Of a stretch of 64,000 nt of DNA, positions 35,372-46,858 are shown one piece after another. Source of the stretch: Melitaea cinxia. Lineage: Eukaryota; Arthropoda; Insecta; Lepidoptera; Nymphalidae. The stretch spans positions 13,517,501 to 13,581,500 of the forward strand of contig NC_059402.1 in the NCBI RefSeq assembly GCF_905220565.1, written 5' to 3'. The notes under the pieces were generated by a model that saw nothing but the letters and a program-made list of their open reading frames with translations, made no database searches and was not told where the DNA came from. Position numbers and translations under genes: made by a program. Position 1 is the first letter of the stretch; each line of letters opens with the position of its first letter.

Positions 35372-38002
35372 GTAATGATGATACTTATGTAGATAAATGT
35401 TAAAATAATTAAATTCTAAGTTTGTTTAATGGAAGCGTTGAACTTTTAATCAGCACTCTAATCATATATGAAGACAAATGCAAAGTTGAAACACAGTGTA
35501 CAAAAACATGCATAATATTTAAGAACGTATAAAGTGAATAGAACCTAATTTTGTCAAATGTAAGACCAATAACTTCACAAGCAAATGTTAATACGATTCA
35601 CCTGTTACATATTCACCTGTGGACTTAATTACATCCATTCATAAACCTGTGAGAAATGTGAAAATAATAATAATTATTAACGTTAAGTAACGTTTGGTAT
35701 TTGACCTTTAAACGTTTCCAATAGCTCTGTTATTTATTATGCCATAGACACGACATCAGACTTTTGTTACAAATGTTTTTTTGTAAGAGTCTTGTATATG
35801 GATAATAATAATTTCATAATTTAAGTATGTAGGTGTCGGCTACGAATACTTATTATTCAATTATTATTTTTTTCCTTGCATCTGCTGCTGCACTAAGAAT
35901 TAAAATATAAGTAACTATTTTTTTACTATGTGAATGTGTTCTACTATATCTATGCAATAATGTAATAAATATATAAATAAGTTAATTTACATCTTAACAT
36001 ATCTAAACTTAGAATCATCAGCTATGAAAGTCTGACTGCCACTTAAGACCGATGGCGATGGTGCTAGAATGAAATCGCTCAAAGTCGACAACCTCTCCAG
36101 AGAGAAATCATAGAGCGCTGTGAAATATAGCTACATCACATTTAATTTGCGCTCTGAAAATAAACGTGAGAATGTTGTTTTTATCACTCTCCAACGTGTA
36201 AAGAATGGTAACCATTTCAAAATGTTTTCTTGTTAAAGGCATCAATTTCAGCAAATCGTTTACTGAACAAAATGATAATGATTAGTTTTACGCTCATGTT
36301 CACGTCACATTCAGTGTCTTCACGATATTTAGTTGTATATACACAAAAAATAATGTGAACAACATAATAGAAAACGCATCCCGAAGATAAAATGTCATCA
36401 ATATGAACAGATATTTGGTCGTAGGTGTGCCATGATGCTAGGGTGGTTATCCTGAGTAACGATCATTATAGGATAGCGGTAAATCATTTGCTCCTACAGG
36501 CTTGTGATCACGAATATGGACTCACTGTCACAAATTTAGGTTTACGAAAACTTAAAAACAAAGTTGGTAGTAGTAGTAGCTGACTACAAGTAAACTGACG
36601 AAAAAATAAAATTCAACCTGTTTGCACATGCAGCTTAATTGTTACGTATATAACTAATACACAATAATATCTTATAGATATGACAATTATCTTAATCTGC
36701 CTGAGCCAACAACTAATTTCTTGGTCACCTTTTGGAAAGAAATATGACGTAGTTATTCTTTGGGTCTTCGCGGATACCGTACGCGGACATATTCTTTTTC
36801 TTTTTTAATGAATTATGTGAAACTTCGACATTATTTTAGGTACTTCCATTTCCCTTTTATGTTAAACTAATCGTTTTTCATAATAAAAAGCTATTTTTCT
36901 TAATAAAACACTTCTAATATTGAATTATTTCTAATCTTACAAGGACATCAAAATTGAGTTTAAGCGATTAGGTTTTTAATATTCATATTTCTGGTAACGG
37001 CATCTTATAAAACGTGAAATCGGGCCAAGCTAATGAACCTTTTATAATTACTTTATTTTCAATCAAGCTCAAAAATAGAAGGAATCAAATTATATATTTT
37101 TAACAACTATATTGTATATGTTAATCAGTATATATACAAATTTATAAACAAGACTTATGGAAACATGACGAAATTTATAAAGGTTGACATCGTTTTTTTC
37201 AAAGAGTAACTGCATTGTTTTTTTACAGATTGTTCTCTGCTGAATCTAGATTCTGAATCGGTGATAACTTCCATTTTACTATAATTATAGCATTAAAAAA
37301 ATGTAAATTTAATTTGTAAAATGACTTTAAAAGCCTATTCGAATAAAGTAATTTAATTTTGATATTTTGATTTTGTGTTGTAGGACTTGTAAGTTTGAGT
37401 AATAAAGGTTTTTTTGTTGATTTGTAGTTTTTAATTTAAATAAAAAAAGTTTACAGCATGCGCTGCATTTTTTATAGTTGATATGTATGTATAATAGATC
37501 TATTCTATTTTAAAATACTTTAGATATATTGCAATTTAGATTTGATCCGGTTGAAGATCAAAGTAAAAAATGTGTGGAACTAATGTGTTTCACCTTTTTA
37601 TCATTAATATAATCCGATGGGTTGATGTTGCATGCTTTAACGGCCCATTAAAGATTACAGCTCGCTTTAAACTTGTAGTGTAGCAAATGTAAAACTGTCT
37701 GAGAGATTTGTAGATGATGCTGTGGATACGAATAAAGAAATGATGATGCGATGAAAGATACACAACGCTTGCGTTAACGAAAATATCGAGTTAAAAGCTT
37801 GTTCGTACATTTTTTTTTTTAACTTGGAGTTAATAAATTATGTATTGTAATTATACATATGTGAGTTATAACAATGTATATATGTAATATAATAACTAAA
37901 AAATATTATTAAAAGGAGTCCCTTTAGGCAAAGTTCCGAAGATACTGGCAGCGTTCCCCCTTTGAATAGCTGGACTAATAAATATACGATCATAATGTTT
38001 GA
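35372..38002. other. no gene recognised
   Basis: AT-rich. A possible S2 SINE scrap lies at about 36445-36475 (CCTGAGTAACGATCAT). The segment 37921-37985 (CAAAGTTCCGAAGATACTGG...) just upstream of the LINE may be a repeat end, but it has no second copy here. Otherwise nothing is seen. Confidence 0.35.
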
Positions 38003-40459
38003 AACATTGTTTTAGTGGGCGACATAAACATAAATACCATAGCTAGCGAAACAGAACAGAGTGGTGAGCATCGCAATAGGTTAAGTTACCTAGAAATGTT
38101 AGGCACACATGGTATTATGATGGGTCATAACCTTCCGACTAGAGGAAACAATTCGCTCGATCACGTCATGTTAAAAATAGATAGGAAATACATATCTGCA
38201 CAGGTGGTAGTTTTGAATACCACAGTGACTGATCACGACATGGTCCTGCTACATCTTGCAAATTTGGCTGTTAAAATAAACAATATAAAAACGAAAACAG
38301 TAATTGACTACAAAGGTGCACTGCTCAATTTAAAAAATAGAAATTTGTTTGATTTATTAATTTTAACTAACCCAGAAGATATAACGAATAGTCTTATCCA
38401 GAATATAGCAGATTCTTTAAAAGAAAACACTCGTAAGATAACAATTACTAAGAGTAAATTAATCCTTAAACCTTGGATAACACAGGGGATGTTAAGATGC
38501 ATCAGACACAGGGATAAATTATGGCACAGACTTCGTTCAAACCCTAACAACGAGATTCTTAGGATCTCCTACCGAAGATATCGTAATTTCTGCAACAATA
38601 TTGTAAAAAATTCAAAAAGGAAGTATGACAGAAAATTGCTTCAGGATTCATCTGGTGATCCCAGGGCCCTTTGGAGTAATATTGCGACTATTACCCATCA
38701 AAAAAGGAAAATAAATGATAGTTCTAAACTCCTACAGATAAAACATTCCCCAAAGGATTCGGTTGATACTGTCAATAAATTTTTTACCAATATAGGAAAA
38801 AGTCTCGCTGAAAAAATAGACCAAGCAAATACGAATCACCAATCTGAATTAGTAACGAATCTGTCTTCCTTTGTTTTTCTTGATACAGATTCAAAAGAAG
38901 TATACACTGTCATCTCCAAGTTAAAAACCACTAGTGCCCCTGGATGTGACAATGTCCCGACCAGTTTCCTTAAGCTTGCAGGACTTGAAGTGGCTCCTAT
39001 CATTTCTCACTTAGTAAATCTTTGTTTTGCTAATGGCGTGTTTCCTACTCTGTTAAAGGAGTCAATTATCACTCCTATATACAAAGATGGAGCTACTGAC
39101 GACGTTAGTAACTATAGACCGATCTCCGTCTTGCTCTCCATATCAAAAGTAGTAGAAAAACTTATAAACTCAAGGCTAAAAAAATATCTGTATAAATTTA
39201 ACTTATTATCAGCATCACAATTTGGATTTAGAACGGGTAGATCGACTGTGGATGCTGTTGAGGCTTTGACTTCTGTTGTTATTGATCACCTTGATACCAA
39301 GGGTAGGTGTCTGACGGTTTTTTTGGATTTAAAGAAAGCGTTTGATACAGTTTCTTTTCCCATACTCTTACAAAAACTTGAAAAGATTGGTATTAGAGGT
39401 GCTGCTTGGAATCTGTTTGAAGATTACCTAAATAATAGAACTCAGCGAGTAAAAATAGATGATATCATAAGCGAGAAAACCTACACTTCTTATGGTGCAC
39501 CACAGGGAAGTGTTCTGGGTCCAACACTGTTCCTCATTTATATTAATGACCTTTGCAATCTGAACTTGGAGAATACTAGGATCTTTTCTTATGCAGACGA
39601 TACAGCACTGGTTTTCACCGGGGAGTCATGGGATAAGGTTAAGGCTGTGGCTGAAAATGGCTTAGGGTTGGTCGCAGGTTGGCTCAGATGTAATTTGCTA
39701 ACCTTGAATACCTCCAAAACTAATTACATGTGCCTTACAGTAACTAACAGAACCCAACCGGATTGCAATTTCGATATCAAAATACACAAAAACCATCATC
39801 CTGAAAATACTTTGTGCACTTGCCCCTCAATCAAAAGAGTGTTTGTTACTAAATACCTGGGTATTATGGTCGATCATAGATTGTCCTGGCTACCACATGT
39901 AGAATTAGTGTCTGGTAGACTTAGAAAGCTTATGTGGATTTTTAAAACTCTCAGGCATGTGGCTTGCCAAAGGCTGTTGAAACAGATCTACTACGCCTTA
40001 GCACAGACAGTCATTACATATTGTATTACAGTATGGGGTGCTGCCTCGAAAACTCATTTAATTGTGTTGGAGAGAGCACAGCGAGCACTTTTGAAGGTTA
40101 TTTATTTTAAAAAACGCCAATATTCGACCACTAGCCTTTACACAACATCGGAGGTATTATCAGTCAGAAAACTTTACATTCAGCATACAGTTTTAAGGAA
40201 GCATACCTCCTCAAATTACAATATAGTAAATTTTAAGAAGAGAAGAAAGGATAATGTTTTTGCCACTAAACGTACTCACTCACAATTCGCTCAGTGTCAG
40301 TTCGGATATATGTCATCGTTTTTATATAATACTATCAATAAATTCCTAAATATTCATCCGTTGACACTTCGTAAATGTAGAAATAAGTTATCGAGTTCGC
40401 TTAAAACCTTAGATTACGACCAGACAGAAAATCTTCTGAATAAAATAAAATCAAGCTGA
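38003..40459 (+). CDS. CR1/Jockey-like LINE ORF2: endonuclease C-terminus plus reverse transcriptase
   Basis: An uninterrupted frame from 38003, just after an in-frame TGA, to a TGA at 40457-40459. The ~814 codons usually counted start at a GTG (38015); no ATG opens the frame because the element is 5'-truncated inside the endonuclease. Numbering from 38015, the endonuclease end shows VGDININ at its start, SLDHVML and TDHDMVLL. The reverse transcriptase shows NYRPISVLLSISKVVE, QFGFRTGRSTVDAVE, motif A LDLKKAFD (D438), GAPQGSVLGP (G494-P503), catalytic YADD (526-529) and KYLGIMVD. The C-terminal region holds YCITVWGAA and LERAQRALLKV. The product would copy element RNA at a nicked target. The palm residues are intact, but the missing endonuclease N-terminus makes this copy non-autonomous. 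It could be CR1-, Daphne- or Jockey-clade; a phylogeny would decide. It is the longest open frame in the window. Confidence 0.88.
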   Translation, partial: NIVLVGDININTIASETEQSGEHRNRLSYLEMLGTHGIMMGHNLPTRGNNSLDHVMLKIDRKYISAQVVVLNTTVTDHDMVLLHLANLAVKINNIKTKTVIDYKGALLNLKNRNLFDLLILTNPEDITNSLIQNIADSLKENTRKITITKSKLILKPWITQGMLRCIRHRDKLWHRLRSNPNNEILRISYRRYRNFCNNIVKNSKRKYDRKLLQDSSGDPRALWSNIATITHQKRKINDSSKLLQIKHSPKDSVDTVNKFFTNIGKSLAEKIDQANTNHQSELVTNLSSFVFLDTDSKEVYTVISKLKTTSAPGCDNVPTSFLKLAGLEVAPIISHLVNLCFANGVFPTLLKESIITPIYKDGATDDVSNYRPISVLLSISKVVEKLINSRLKKYLYKFNLLSASQFGFRTGRSTVDAVEALTSVVIDHLDTKGRCLTVFLDLKKAFDTVSFPILLQKLEKIGIRGAAWNLFEDYLNNRTQRVKIDDIISEKTYTSYGAPQGSVLGPTLFLIYINDLCNLNLENTRIFSYADDTALVFTGESWDKVKAVAENGLGLVAGWLRCNLLTLNTSKTNYMCLTVTNRTQPDCNFDIKIHKNHHPENTLCTCPSIKRVFVTKYLGIMVDHRLSWLPHVELVSGRLRKLMWIFKTLRHVACQRLLKQIYYALAQTVITYCITVWGAASKTHLIVLERAQRALLKVIYFKKRQYSTTSLYTTSEVLSVRKLYIQHTVLRKHTSSNYNIVNFKKRRKDNVFATKRTHSQFAQCQFGYMSSFLYNTINKFLNIHPLTLRKCRNKLSSSLKTLDYDQTENLLNKIKSS

Positions 40460-40462
40460 ACC

Positions 40463-40600
40463 ATGTACACGCACACGCATACGTTCAATTACGCACATAC
40501 ACACACGCACATACAAGCGCGCACGCACGCGCACACGCACACAAACACCCATACACAAACACACACACACGCACACACACGCGTACACACACACACATGT
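40463..40600 (+). repeat. (CA)n-rich microsatellite just after the LINE stop codon
   Basis: Interrupted CACACGCA/CATACACA repeats begin within a few bases of the LINE TGA. The frame at 40463-40669 (Thr-His repeats) is this repeat translated and is not a gene. Confidence 0.9.
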
Positions 40601-40800
40601 ATATTTATGTATGAATATTTAACTACTTCTTTATTTCTTTATTGTATATACATGTATTGTATGAATTAGCGCTAAGTACTGTTTTTCCTTGTATTTAGTT
40701 TATAATGGAAGAGCGACTCCATCTGGCTCAGGTGCTTTCTGCGCCTAATTACTGAGTACTGAAATAAATATTTTTTTCATTTTTCATTTTTTCATTTTTA
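40601..40800 (+). other. 3' UTR and tail of the LINE
   Basis: After the microsatellite the sequence runs through a GC-richer block (GAGCGACTCCATCTGGCTCA) to a tail of CATTTTT-type repeats at about 40770-40800. This is the kind of short simple-repeat 3' end used by CR1-like LINEs instead of a pure poly(A). Confidence 0.55.
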
Positions 40801-41624
40801 ATGATATATAATATATCTGCAGAACATTCTGACCGAGCTGTATCAATATCAGTTCATTGTCTGAATTTCCAGAATTTGAAAATAAGGTACTTTATCTTCC
40901 GACAGGACATAATGAACGAAGATTCCACTAAAGTTTTGAATTAGCTGCAGATAATATTAATTACCTTGAGCAAACCTTCTATTAAAGTACTTAGAAAAGT
41001 TTTTCTGACCAGTGTGGAATGAACTTGCTGCAGATTTTTTATTGGGATGGTTCTTGACGATATTGCCAGAAAGCTGGTCACATAAAAAAGAAGCTTTAAC
41101 ACAGCAGAATATTCCATAATAATATACATCAATCGATTATGCTTTATTAAACAATATCGAAATATTAAAACTTTTACAAAATAATCCCTTCCAAGAATAA
41201 GTCACAAAGTAACAATTTATTATTTAAACCCACGCAAACGCTCGTGCTATTTTTTTCGTTAATAATTATTTTGTTCTTTATTATCCATTAGAGATAATGA
41301 AGCCGAGTATATTCTAATTAAATTAGAAACAATCGATAAACTGTACAGTTATGTTACTAGTGCTACCTAGCAGCAGAGACATGTTATTTGTATTAATCGA
41401 ATATGAGAGACAAAAATATATAACTAATTGTTGCTGAAATAATGACATTGTTTTATTATTCAGGAGAAATCAGAATTGCTGAGCTAGTTTAATTAACACA
41501 ATTAAGTATACGATGATCAAATTTATACAAAAAAATCATAACACGAAAGTCAAGGGGAGTTTTAATTCAAAATGTAAAATAAATGGCGTTTTAAAAAAAA
41601 CACAAAAGTTTTACGCGAGTAGAT
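40801..41624. other. no feature recognised
   Basis: AT-rich with no convincing frame; the minus-strand frame at 40941-41132 has no domain. Confidence 0.35.
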
Positions 41625-41696
41625 CGTTCCATAGCTTAATTGGCTAGAGCACCGACACGGTCAGTCAGAGATGCAGGTTCGATCCCCGCTGGAACG
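41625..41696 (+). repeat. tRNA-like sequence, second copy
   Basis: 72 nt with a perfect 7-bp acceptor stem (CGTTCCA/TGGAACG), A box TAGCTTAATTGG and B box GGTTCGATCCC. It is the same family as 16759-16830 and has the same 3' flank (TTTTTGATATGATA). The anticodon stem is damaged, and a ~20-bp duplication of GATTCCCGCTGGAACGGTC follows directly. It is a pseudogene or SINE head. Confidence 0.65.
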
Positions 41697-42689
41697 GTCG
41701 ATTCCCGCTGGAACGGTCGATTTTTGATATGATATTTGAAAAAAATGTTTAGAATTTCCTAATGTGTGGGTAACACAAAAATAAAATCGCACACATTAAG
41801 AAAAATAGTTCATTCGGGTGATCTAATAATGTACAATGCTTTGAGATTATGTGACTTTAATCACGTGTGCAACCACTTTTCGTGTGTCAAGGGCTTTCAG
41901 GGCGAAAACTGGGGCAGATGCGATGCCATGCGGATAGATGAAACGATAGAGAAAGTACGCTGGTGTGATTGTGATCTATGCTTATAAAATGGTAGATGGC
42001 GTGTTGTTTCACATGTGTATATGTTCTGCTTCGATTCAATACATCATTTTGTGATGTTTTGTCGGTTATAGCCAATACTATATATATTCCATACGATGGT
42101 TAACCTTTCTAAAATAGTCGTTAAATCGGACTAGTAACTTCTTAACTATTCTGGAGTATGAAAATAGCCCGATATCTCCAAATCCAGAAATACTATATAT
42201 TTTATATTTGTTTTGTTTCTTTTTCTAGATATCTGATACATCTTGTTGAAAAAAGAATAGATATATTTTTTGGTTTACTTTTACTCTCCTTTATTAATTA
42301 TTACTTGGGTATTCCTTTTTTTGATATGTATGCATAGCAAATCATACTTTACTCTTATGTTCTCAGATTTGAAATAAAAATGACACGAAAATGTGATTTA
42401 TCTAAGGCCCATACACCTTCTATAATATTGCCCAATATTTTTGTTGCGCAATAATATTGAATATAATCCTTGAATCCAAATGCCCAAAAATATTCACTCA
42501 ATTAAAATTGACAAATCATTCGCGTTAATATTTTTGTGCGTGTAACATATCTGAGTAAGTTATGCCGGTAGTCATGTTGGTGATATTGTTGAATAAACGA
42601 ATTAAAATTAAAACGAATATAGACTAAAGAATTGTTAAGAGGGGACAGTCTACACTAACTAAAGGCTTTTAAAGGATTTAGCCATAACT

Positions 42690-42940
42690 GAAGAAAACTA
42701 TTTTAAATATTGTATGAAAATTGATATTGCAAAGTTTGAAGAATTGTTACAGTTAGTAAACCCTTTGATAAAGAAAATGGACACAGTTATGAGAGAATCG
42801 ACTCCAACTTAGCAACGATTTTATCTATAACTTTGCAGTATTTAGTTACTGGTAATACATTCGAGGATTTAAAACTTAGCAGTGCTATTTCCCCACAAGC
42901 GCTTGGTATTGGTATACTTGTATACTTGGCTAGCAATAGA
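42690..42940 (+). pseudogene. N-terminal remnant of a Harbinger (HARBI1-like) transposase
   Basis: Readable pieces are YCMKIDIAKFEELLQLVNP, KKMDTVMREST, then after a stop and frameshift LQYLVTGNTFEDLKLSSAIS and SPQALG. In HARBI1-like nucleases this run (LLxLVxPxIxKxDTxMR..., LRYLATGxSxxxL...) precedes the catalytic DDE domain. That domain is absent here. It lies between the left TIR of the element and the inserted LINE. Confidence 0.75.
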
Positions 42941-42995
42941 TCATAAGCCATATTTTTTTATCCCACCCATGATAACTTTTATTTTTATTTGACAC

Positions 42996-43687
42996 TCACT
43001 CACTCACTCACTTCAGCCTATCGCAGTCCACTGCTGGACATAGGCCTCCCCAAGTTCGCGCCACACATCCCGGTCTTCCGCAATCCTCATCCAGCCTACA
43101 CCGGCAATCTTACGTAGATCGTCGGTCCAACGGGTCGGAGGACGTCCCACACTGCGTTTGCCAAGACGCGGTCTCCACTCTAGGACCCGTCTACTCCAAC
43201 GGCCATCGGTCCTGCGACACAGATGACCAGCCCACTGCCACTTCAACTTGCTAATTCTGTGGGCTATGTCGGTTACTTTCGTTCTCTCGCGGATAGTCTC
43301 ATTTCTAATCCTGTCTTTGAGAGAGACCCCAAGCATAGCCCGTTCCATTGCACGTTGAGCGAATTTAAACTTGTGGACCAGTCCCTTGGTCAGTGTCCAC
43401 GTCTCGGCTCCGTATGTTAACACAGGCAGGACGCATTGCTCGAAAACTTTTGTCTTCAAGCATTGCGGAATCTTCGAAGTGAAGACTCGACGGAGTCTGC
43501 CAAACGCCGCCCAGCCCAACCGAATCCTCCTATCGGCCTCCTTCTCGAAGTTGTTGCGGCCTAGTTGGATAGTATGGCCTAGGTAAATATAATCCTGAAC
43601 AACTTCGAGAAGGATACCATCGACCGATACCGGTATCGGTATGACTTGGTTGTTAAACATAACTTTCGTCTTATCCAATTATTATTA
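42996..43687 (-). pseudogene. 5'-truncated RTE-type LINE, C-terminal ORF2 fragment
   Basis: The minus-strand frame from 43678 to the stop at 43013 is intact for 221 codons: YLGHTIQLG, RIRLGWAAFGRL, TYGAETWTLTK, LKWQWAGHLCRR, then GRPPTRWTDDLRKIAGVGWM and VQQWTAIG at the end. This is the region after the reverse transcriptase palm in RTE-clade LINEs. The 3' end has an (AGTG)n tail. Exact 12-bp duplications TTTATTTGACAC at 42984-42995 and 43688-43699 bracket the insertion. The catalytic domains are missing, and the apparent start is the truncation point, not a real initiation site. Confidence 0.9.
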
Positions 43688-44019
43688 TTTATTTGACACA
43701 AAGCTGGTAAATTGGCATATAATTCAATACAAAAAAATCCCTTTCTTTATATTTTACAGTATTATTCCTATTTTACACGATTTCAAAATACACGACTGTA
43801 TGCTACGCCGTGAATGACCGTTTGCGACCGCTCCAGCAGTGAAATAAAAAATTATGCAAAATATATGCGGTGGAAGTAAAAAATACATCATAAAATTTAA
43901 GTTCGCTCATACTTTTGTCTAATCATTGGGTAATGTTTCCATACTACCCCTACACGTTCATTAATATTGTGCAATCATCTATATAGGGCAATATTATTGA
44001 AGGTGTAAAGACCGCCTAA

Positions 44020-45201
44020 AATATAGAACAGAATGGAATCAAAATATGTAGTTTTATATTGATCGTAGTTTAAAATGCGCATAATAGTAATCAGACCGGT
44101 TGTTCTCGTTTTCCTGTTTTTTTTATAGACAAAAAAAGTTTGAGTAACAAACGAGTATTTATAGCTAGTGGACAGTGAATACAGACGAATAAGTTCTCTA
44201 CTTGCTTCTATTTTACTTTCGTTTTATTTTTTCGGCCAGTCTAACCACGTTTTGAAGTGCCGATTATAGTAGTAAAAAGTGTGTTTAGTGTTTTATAGTA
44301 AAAAGTACTCGTAATTTTTAATAGGTATCTTTAATGCAACTCGCAAATTTTATCAGAATCATCGCATATAATCTAACATAACGCAAAATAAGGTACTAAG
44401 TAAATTAGATACAATCTCATCATCATAGAATGTTGATATCATGATATGTTCTTTTAAAAAGATTAAAAAGCTTCAGGGCGAATGTTACATAAAAATTGTG
44501 ACATTTATCCATAAAACCAAGATAATCTGTTTTTACGGAAACCTAATTGACCTAAATGTTAATTGTATTTTAATGCTCCAGACTAATTTAGTTAGAGTTT
44601 TATTTTTATTTTTATATAAAGCTTTCTAAACGGCAGCGTACTTTCATCGGCTCTTTCGTATTTGTTTCTTTGAAAGCCATCAATCTTGAGTAGGAGTTGA
44701 GAGGCTCGAGAGAGAGGAATGTTAAGATATAAGATAACAATAAGAAGTGTGTGAAATTGTACATATTAAAGATCGAGGACAGAGCAGGATCAGCACAGGC
44801 CATCATTATTTTCGCACGTCAGGAATTTTCCTCAATATGTAGCTTGTTGGCGTCCATTTCATCTCTCTTGTTTGTTGCTGCATCGTTTTCGCGTTATTTA
44901 TAGGGCTGTATGACGCAAACTGCACGTTTAAAGACACGATTCGCAGTTTTGTATTATTAGTTTGTAAGCTTTCGACGAACGTATACTTATTATGATCGGA
45001 ACTAACGTGATTTATAGCCTGAGTTACCGGTCATTGTCTTTCACTATAAACGTATTACTCATTCAGTTCATAAAATTGTGACGCATATTCGAAGGCGTTA
45101 ACATTTGGCATATATTGTTGATCAAATGAACAACAAATTGTTTCTAATGAAATAGTAATGAGGTAATTATTCGCTTTCAAACCGAGTGCACGTTGAGTTC
45201 T
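44020..45201. other. no feature recognised
   Basis: AT-rich; frames at 44441-44629 and 44612-44806 lack any recognisable domain. Confidence 0.35.
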
Positions 45202-45950
45202 TATATCGAAACCTTATATGAAGAACATTGTAACTAATAATACAATGTTTTCTAACTATACCATCAAAATACTGTGGGGAGATAAGGTATCTTTCAATTT
45301 GGGAACTGTCCGACCGAACCGAACGACCACTAGAACAATATTTATATAAAAAAAATCATTGTAATTCAAGATAATTCAGATTTCCGCTAAAAAAATATTT
45401 TAATTTCGGTGTCGGTTACGAAAATAATAATATACTAGCGGACCCGGCAGACGTTGTCCTGCCCACAAAACAGCTAACAAATTTTATAGCTTACTTACTC
45501 ATAGCAGCGCTACCTACTGGGTCCAATTGAGATAAAAACTACCCTATCTCCAAAGTTGGACCAAATTATAGATGCTTACAAAATTTGATGAAAATTGATT
45601 CAGTAGTTTCAGAATTACATACCGATAGCAGCGCTACCTACCGGATCCAATTGAGATAAAAACTACCCTATCTCCCAAGTTGGACCAAATTTACAGATGC
45701 CTACAAAATTTGATAAAACTTGGTTCAGTGGTTTCGGAGTTTATCGCCGACATACATCGTGGCACGAATTTTTTATATATATAGATATCCGTAATGAAAT
45801 ATATTAATAGTAGAACAATTTACTTTATTAGGGATGCGGCTTAATTTAACATCACTTCGTCACTTTTTAAATGCAACAAAATGGTACAAACGCTCTCCTG
45901 AAAACTGAACAAAATGAGATACAATGTTCTTCATATCAGGTGTCGATATA
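45202..45950. mobile_element. ~750-bp element with 31-bp terminal inverted repeats, hosting a Helitron-like insertion
   Basis: 45202-45232 and the reverse complement of 45920-45950 match at 29 of 31 bases (core ATATGAAGAACATTGTA). The interior is mostly AT-rich and contains the Helitron-like element at 45435-45785. I see no target duplication. Confidence 0.6.
45435..45785 (-). mobile_element. non-autonomous Helitron-like element with internal duplication
   Basis: On the minus strand: A|TCTATATATATAAAAAATTC, ending GGGTCCG-CTAG|T. A GGCAG...CTGCC hairpin lies 7 bases before CTAG. A 124-bp unit is duplicated inside: AGCAGCGCTACC starts at 45503 and again at 45627. Confidence 0.75.
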
Positions 45951-46613
45951 AAAACTATCTTGCTCGAGGAGTGTCGATATTGTTTATCTACCAAGAGATC
46001 AGACGGCAGGTCAAGATATACGGTTCATCGTAATTAGGTCACAGGTTATCAACGCTTGAAGTATCAGCGATCTGATGCGGGTAGGTCGACGATCTGTACG
46101 AAGCTACTACATAACGACAACTTTAATAAGTCGAGATTTATAGACCATTATCAATTACCAAGCTGCAAGATCTTTAACATTTATTTAGCTTAGTCATTTG
46201 TACAATCATCGGTGTTACTGTACCGGTAACAGTAGCAATAAACTGGAAATAGTCAGTTTTTAGTATTCAGTAAGTGGGGCACAGTAATTTTATTTGTTAC
46301 TGAGCGGATTATGTGTGTTACTTAACCAATACATAAAACGATTTGACATTTAAATAAAATATCTCTTTCGTTATTTTATTTTTTATTCCACGCAGCAACC
46401 TATAGTTGTCTGGATACTTGTATATACTTTTAGGTACAAATGGTTTAATGACTTACGAGATTTATTTTTGACTAACTTCTATTTCAGTTATTCATTTCAT
46501 ATTATTTATCTATTGTTAAACATAAAATTATTAGACATCCATTTCCAAGTCAGACTTCGTTCTGTCAAAAGATAACAGTAAACAATTTTTTGTTTTATTT
46601 ATTTTTTTAGTAT

Positions 46614-46858
46614 TAAACCCTCCGTGGCCCTGAAGGAACATACAAAAATTAGCCGAATCAGCCGAATCGGTCGAGCCATTCTCGAGTTATGCGCTTAGCA
46701 ACATTCATATTTATTTATATAGACAATTTTTTATTATTATTAAAACCTTCCGTGGCCCTTAAGGAACATACAAAATATAAATTACCCGAATTGGTCGATC
46801 CATTCTCGAGTTATGCGCTTAGCAGCATTCATTTTTATTTAGATGTATAGATATTATG
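46614..46858. repeat. two-copy tandem repeat, ~127-bp period
   Basis: AAACC(C/T)TCCGTGGCCCT begins at about 46615 and 46742. Each copy runs to CGAGTTATGCGCTTAGCA(A/G)C and an AT-rich end. The sequence is related to the 5' part of the Helitron-like family at 24705-24994. Confidence 0.65.

Larger units (their letters stand above)
42406..44016. mobile_element. PIF/Harbinger-type transposon, internally deleted, split by a LINE
   Basis: Ends: GGCCCATACACCTTCTATAA on the left and, reading inward from the right, GGCGGTCTTTACACCTTCAA, both continuing into TAATATTGCCC. TAA duplications flank it at 42403-42405 and 44017-44019. A GG(C)-starting TIR plus a 3-bp TAA/TWA duplication is the PIF/Harbinger signature, and the left half encodes a matching transposase remnant (42690-42940). 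The RTE LINE fragment at 42996-43687 lies inside. Without it the element would be about 0.9 kb. Confidence 0.85.

Noticed and set aside
38308..38550. Minus-strand frame within the LINE
   Set aside because: Antisense shadow of the 814-codon reverse-transcriptase frame.
40463..40669. Thr-His repeat frame after the LINE
   Set aside because: It is a CA-rich microsatellite translated; no promoter, domain or conservation is visible.
43223..43586. Plus-strand frames at 43223-43420 and 43371-43586
   Set aside because: They are antisense shadows of the RTE LINE fragment.
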